DNA from: Methanomassiliicoccaceae archaeon UBA537
GTDB taxonomy: Archaea; Thermoplasmatota; Thermoplasmata; Methanomassiliicoccales; Methanomethylophilaceae
Direction: 5' to 3'
Assembly (NCBI GenBank): GCA_002504495.1
Contig: DATC01000010.1
Coordinates: 1-14,288 of the forward strand
DNA: 14,288 nucleotides
Both the position numbers and the translations under genes were made by a program. The notes beneath the pieces were generated by a model. It made no database searches. It was given only the letters and a program-made list of their open reading frames with translations, and was not told the DNA's origin. The first letter of the stretch is position 1. Every line of letters starts with the position of its first letter. Positions 14,267 to 14,288 of this stretch are shown in pieces.

Positions 14267-14288
14267 CTTATTCCCAATTAATCGGTGA

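Noticed and set aside
1..14288. CRISPR array, insertion sequence, prophage or defence island
   Set aside because: No regularly spaced repeats, transposase, integrase or nuclease/toxin genes were seen. GC content and gene types are uniform and housekeeping.
14170..14288. Element integrated at tRNA-Lys(CUU)
   Set aside because: No integrase or partial tRNA copy lies nearby. The only similar sequence is the complete second lysine tRNA.

Overview
The window looks like ordinary chromosomal sequence from a GC-rich archaeon. I infer Thermoplasmatota, most likely a Methanomassiliicoccales-type methanogen. The evidence is an rpoH–rpoB–rpoA1 operon with an undivided rpoB (many other methanogens split it), archaeal pantoate kinase next to a CoaBC fusion, an archaeal Gins51-type replication protein, an archaeal-type ProRS, DUF357 and small Toprim proteins, and TATA-type promoters that fit leaderless starts. 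No methanogenesis or pyl gene is present, so the order is an inference. I see no insertion sequence, phage gene, CRISPR array or rRNA.

Layout. (1) 1–4249, minus: rpoH, rpoB and the first 123 codons of rpoA1, tightly overlapped. (2) 4362–4438, minus: tRNA-Lys(UUU). (3) 4521–7655, minus: prs (PRPP synthetase), proS and trmI (tRNA m1A methyltransferase), apparently one operon joining nucleotide supply with tRNA charging and modification. (4) 7656–7926: a 270-base gap with a hairpin and an AT-rich promoter-like element. (5) 7927–8571, plus: a protein made of two DUF357 modules. (6) 8516–11888, minus: DUF167 protein, Toprim protein, thymidylate kinase, CoaBC and pantoate kinase, packed end to end. 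(7) 11972–12843, plus: Gins51 with a long acidic linker. (8) 12813–14085, minus: CBS-domain protein and an MBL-fold hydrolase, converging on the GINS gene. (9) 14190–14266, plus: tRNA-Lys(CUU).

Functionally this is housekeeping: transcription, lysine and proline decoding, tRNA modification, PRPP, dTMP phosphorylation, CoA synthesis and replication initiation. No new multi-gene system stands out.

The most unusual signal is at gene ends. Five genes (prs, coaBC, the DUF167 gene, the GINS gene and the MBL gene) have no in-frame stop where their conserved domain ends and run on through a neighbour in a shadow frame. For the convergent GINS/MBL pair, a single missing base between about 12816 and 12840 would restore a stop to both genes. 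For prs and coaBC, the junction is one base away from the usual ATGA stop/start overlap. These may be real C-terminal extensions, decayed stops or sequence errors. Start choices are also uncertain for several genes (TTG or GTG starts, leaderless starts).
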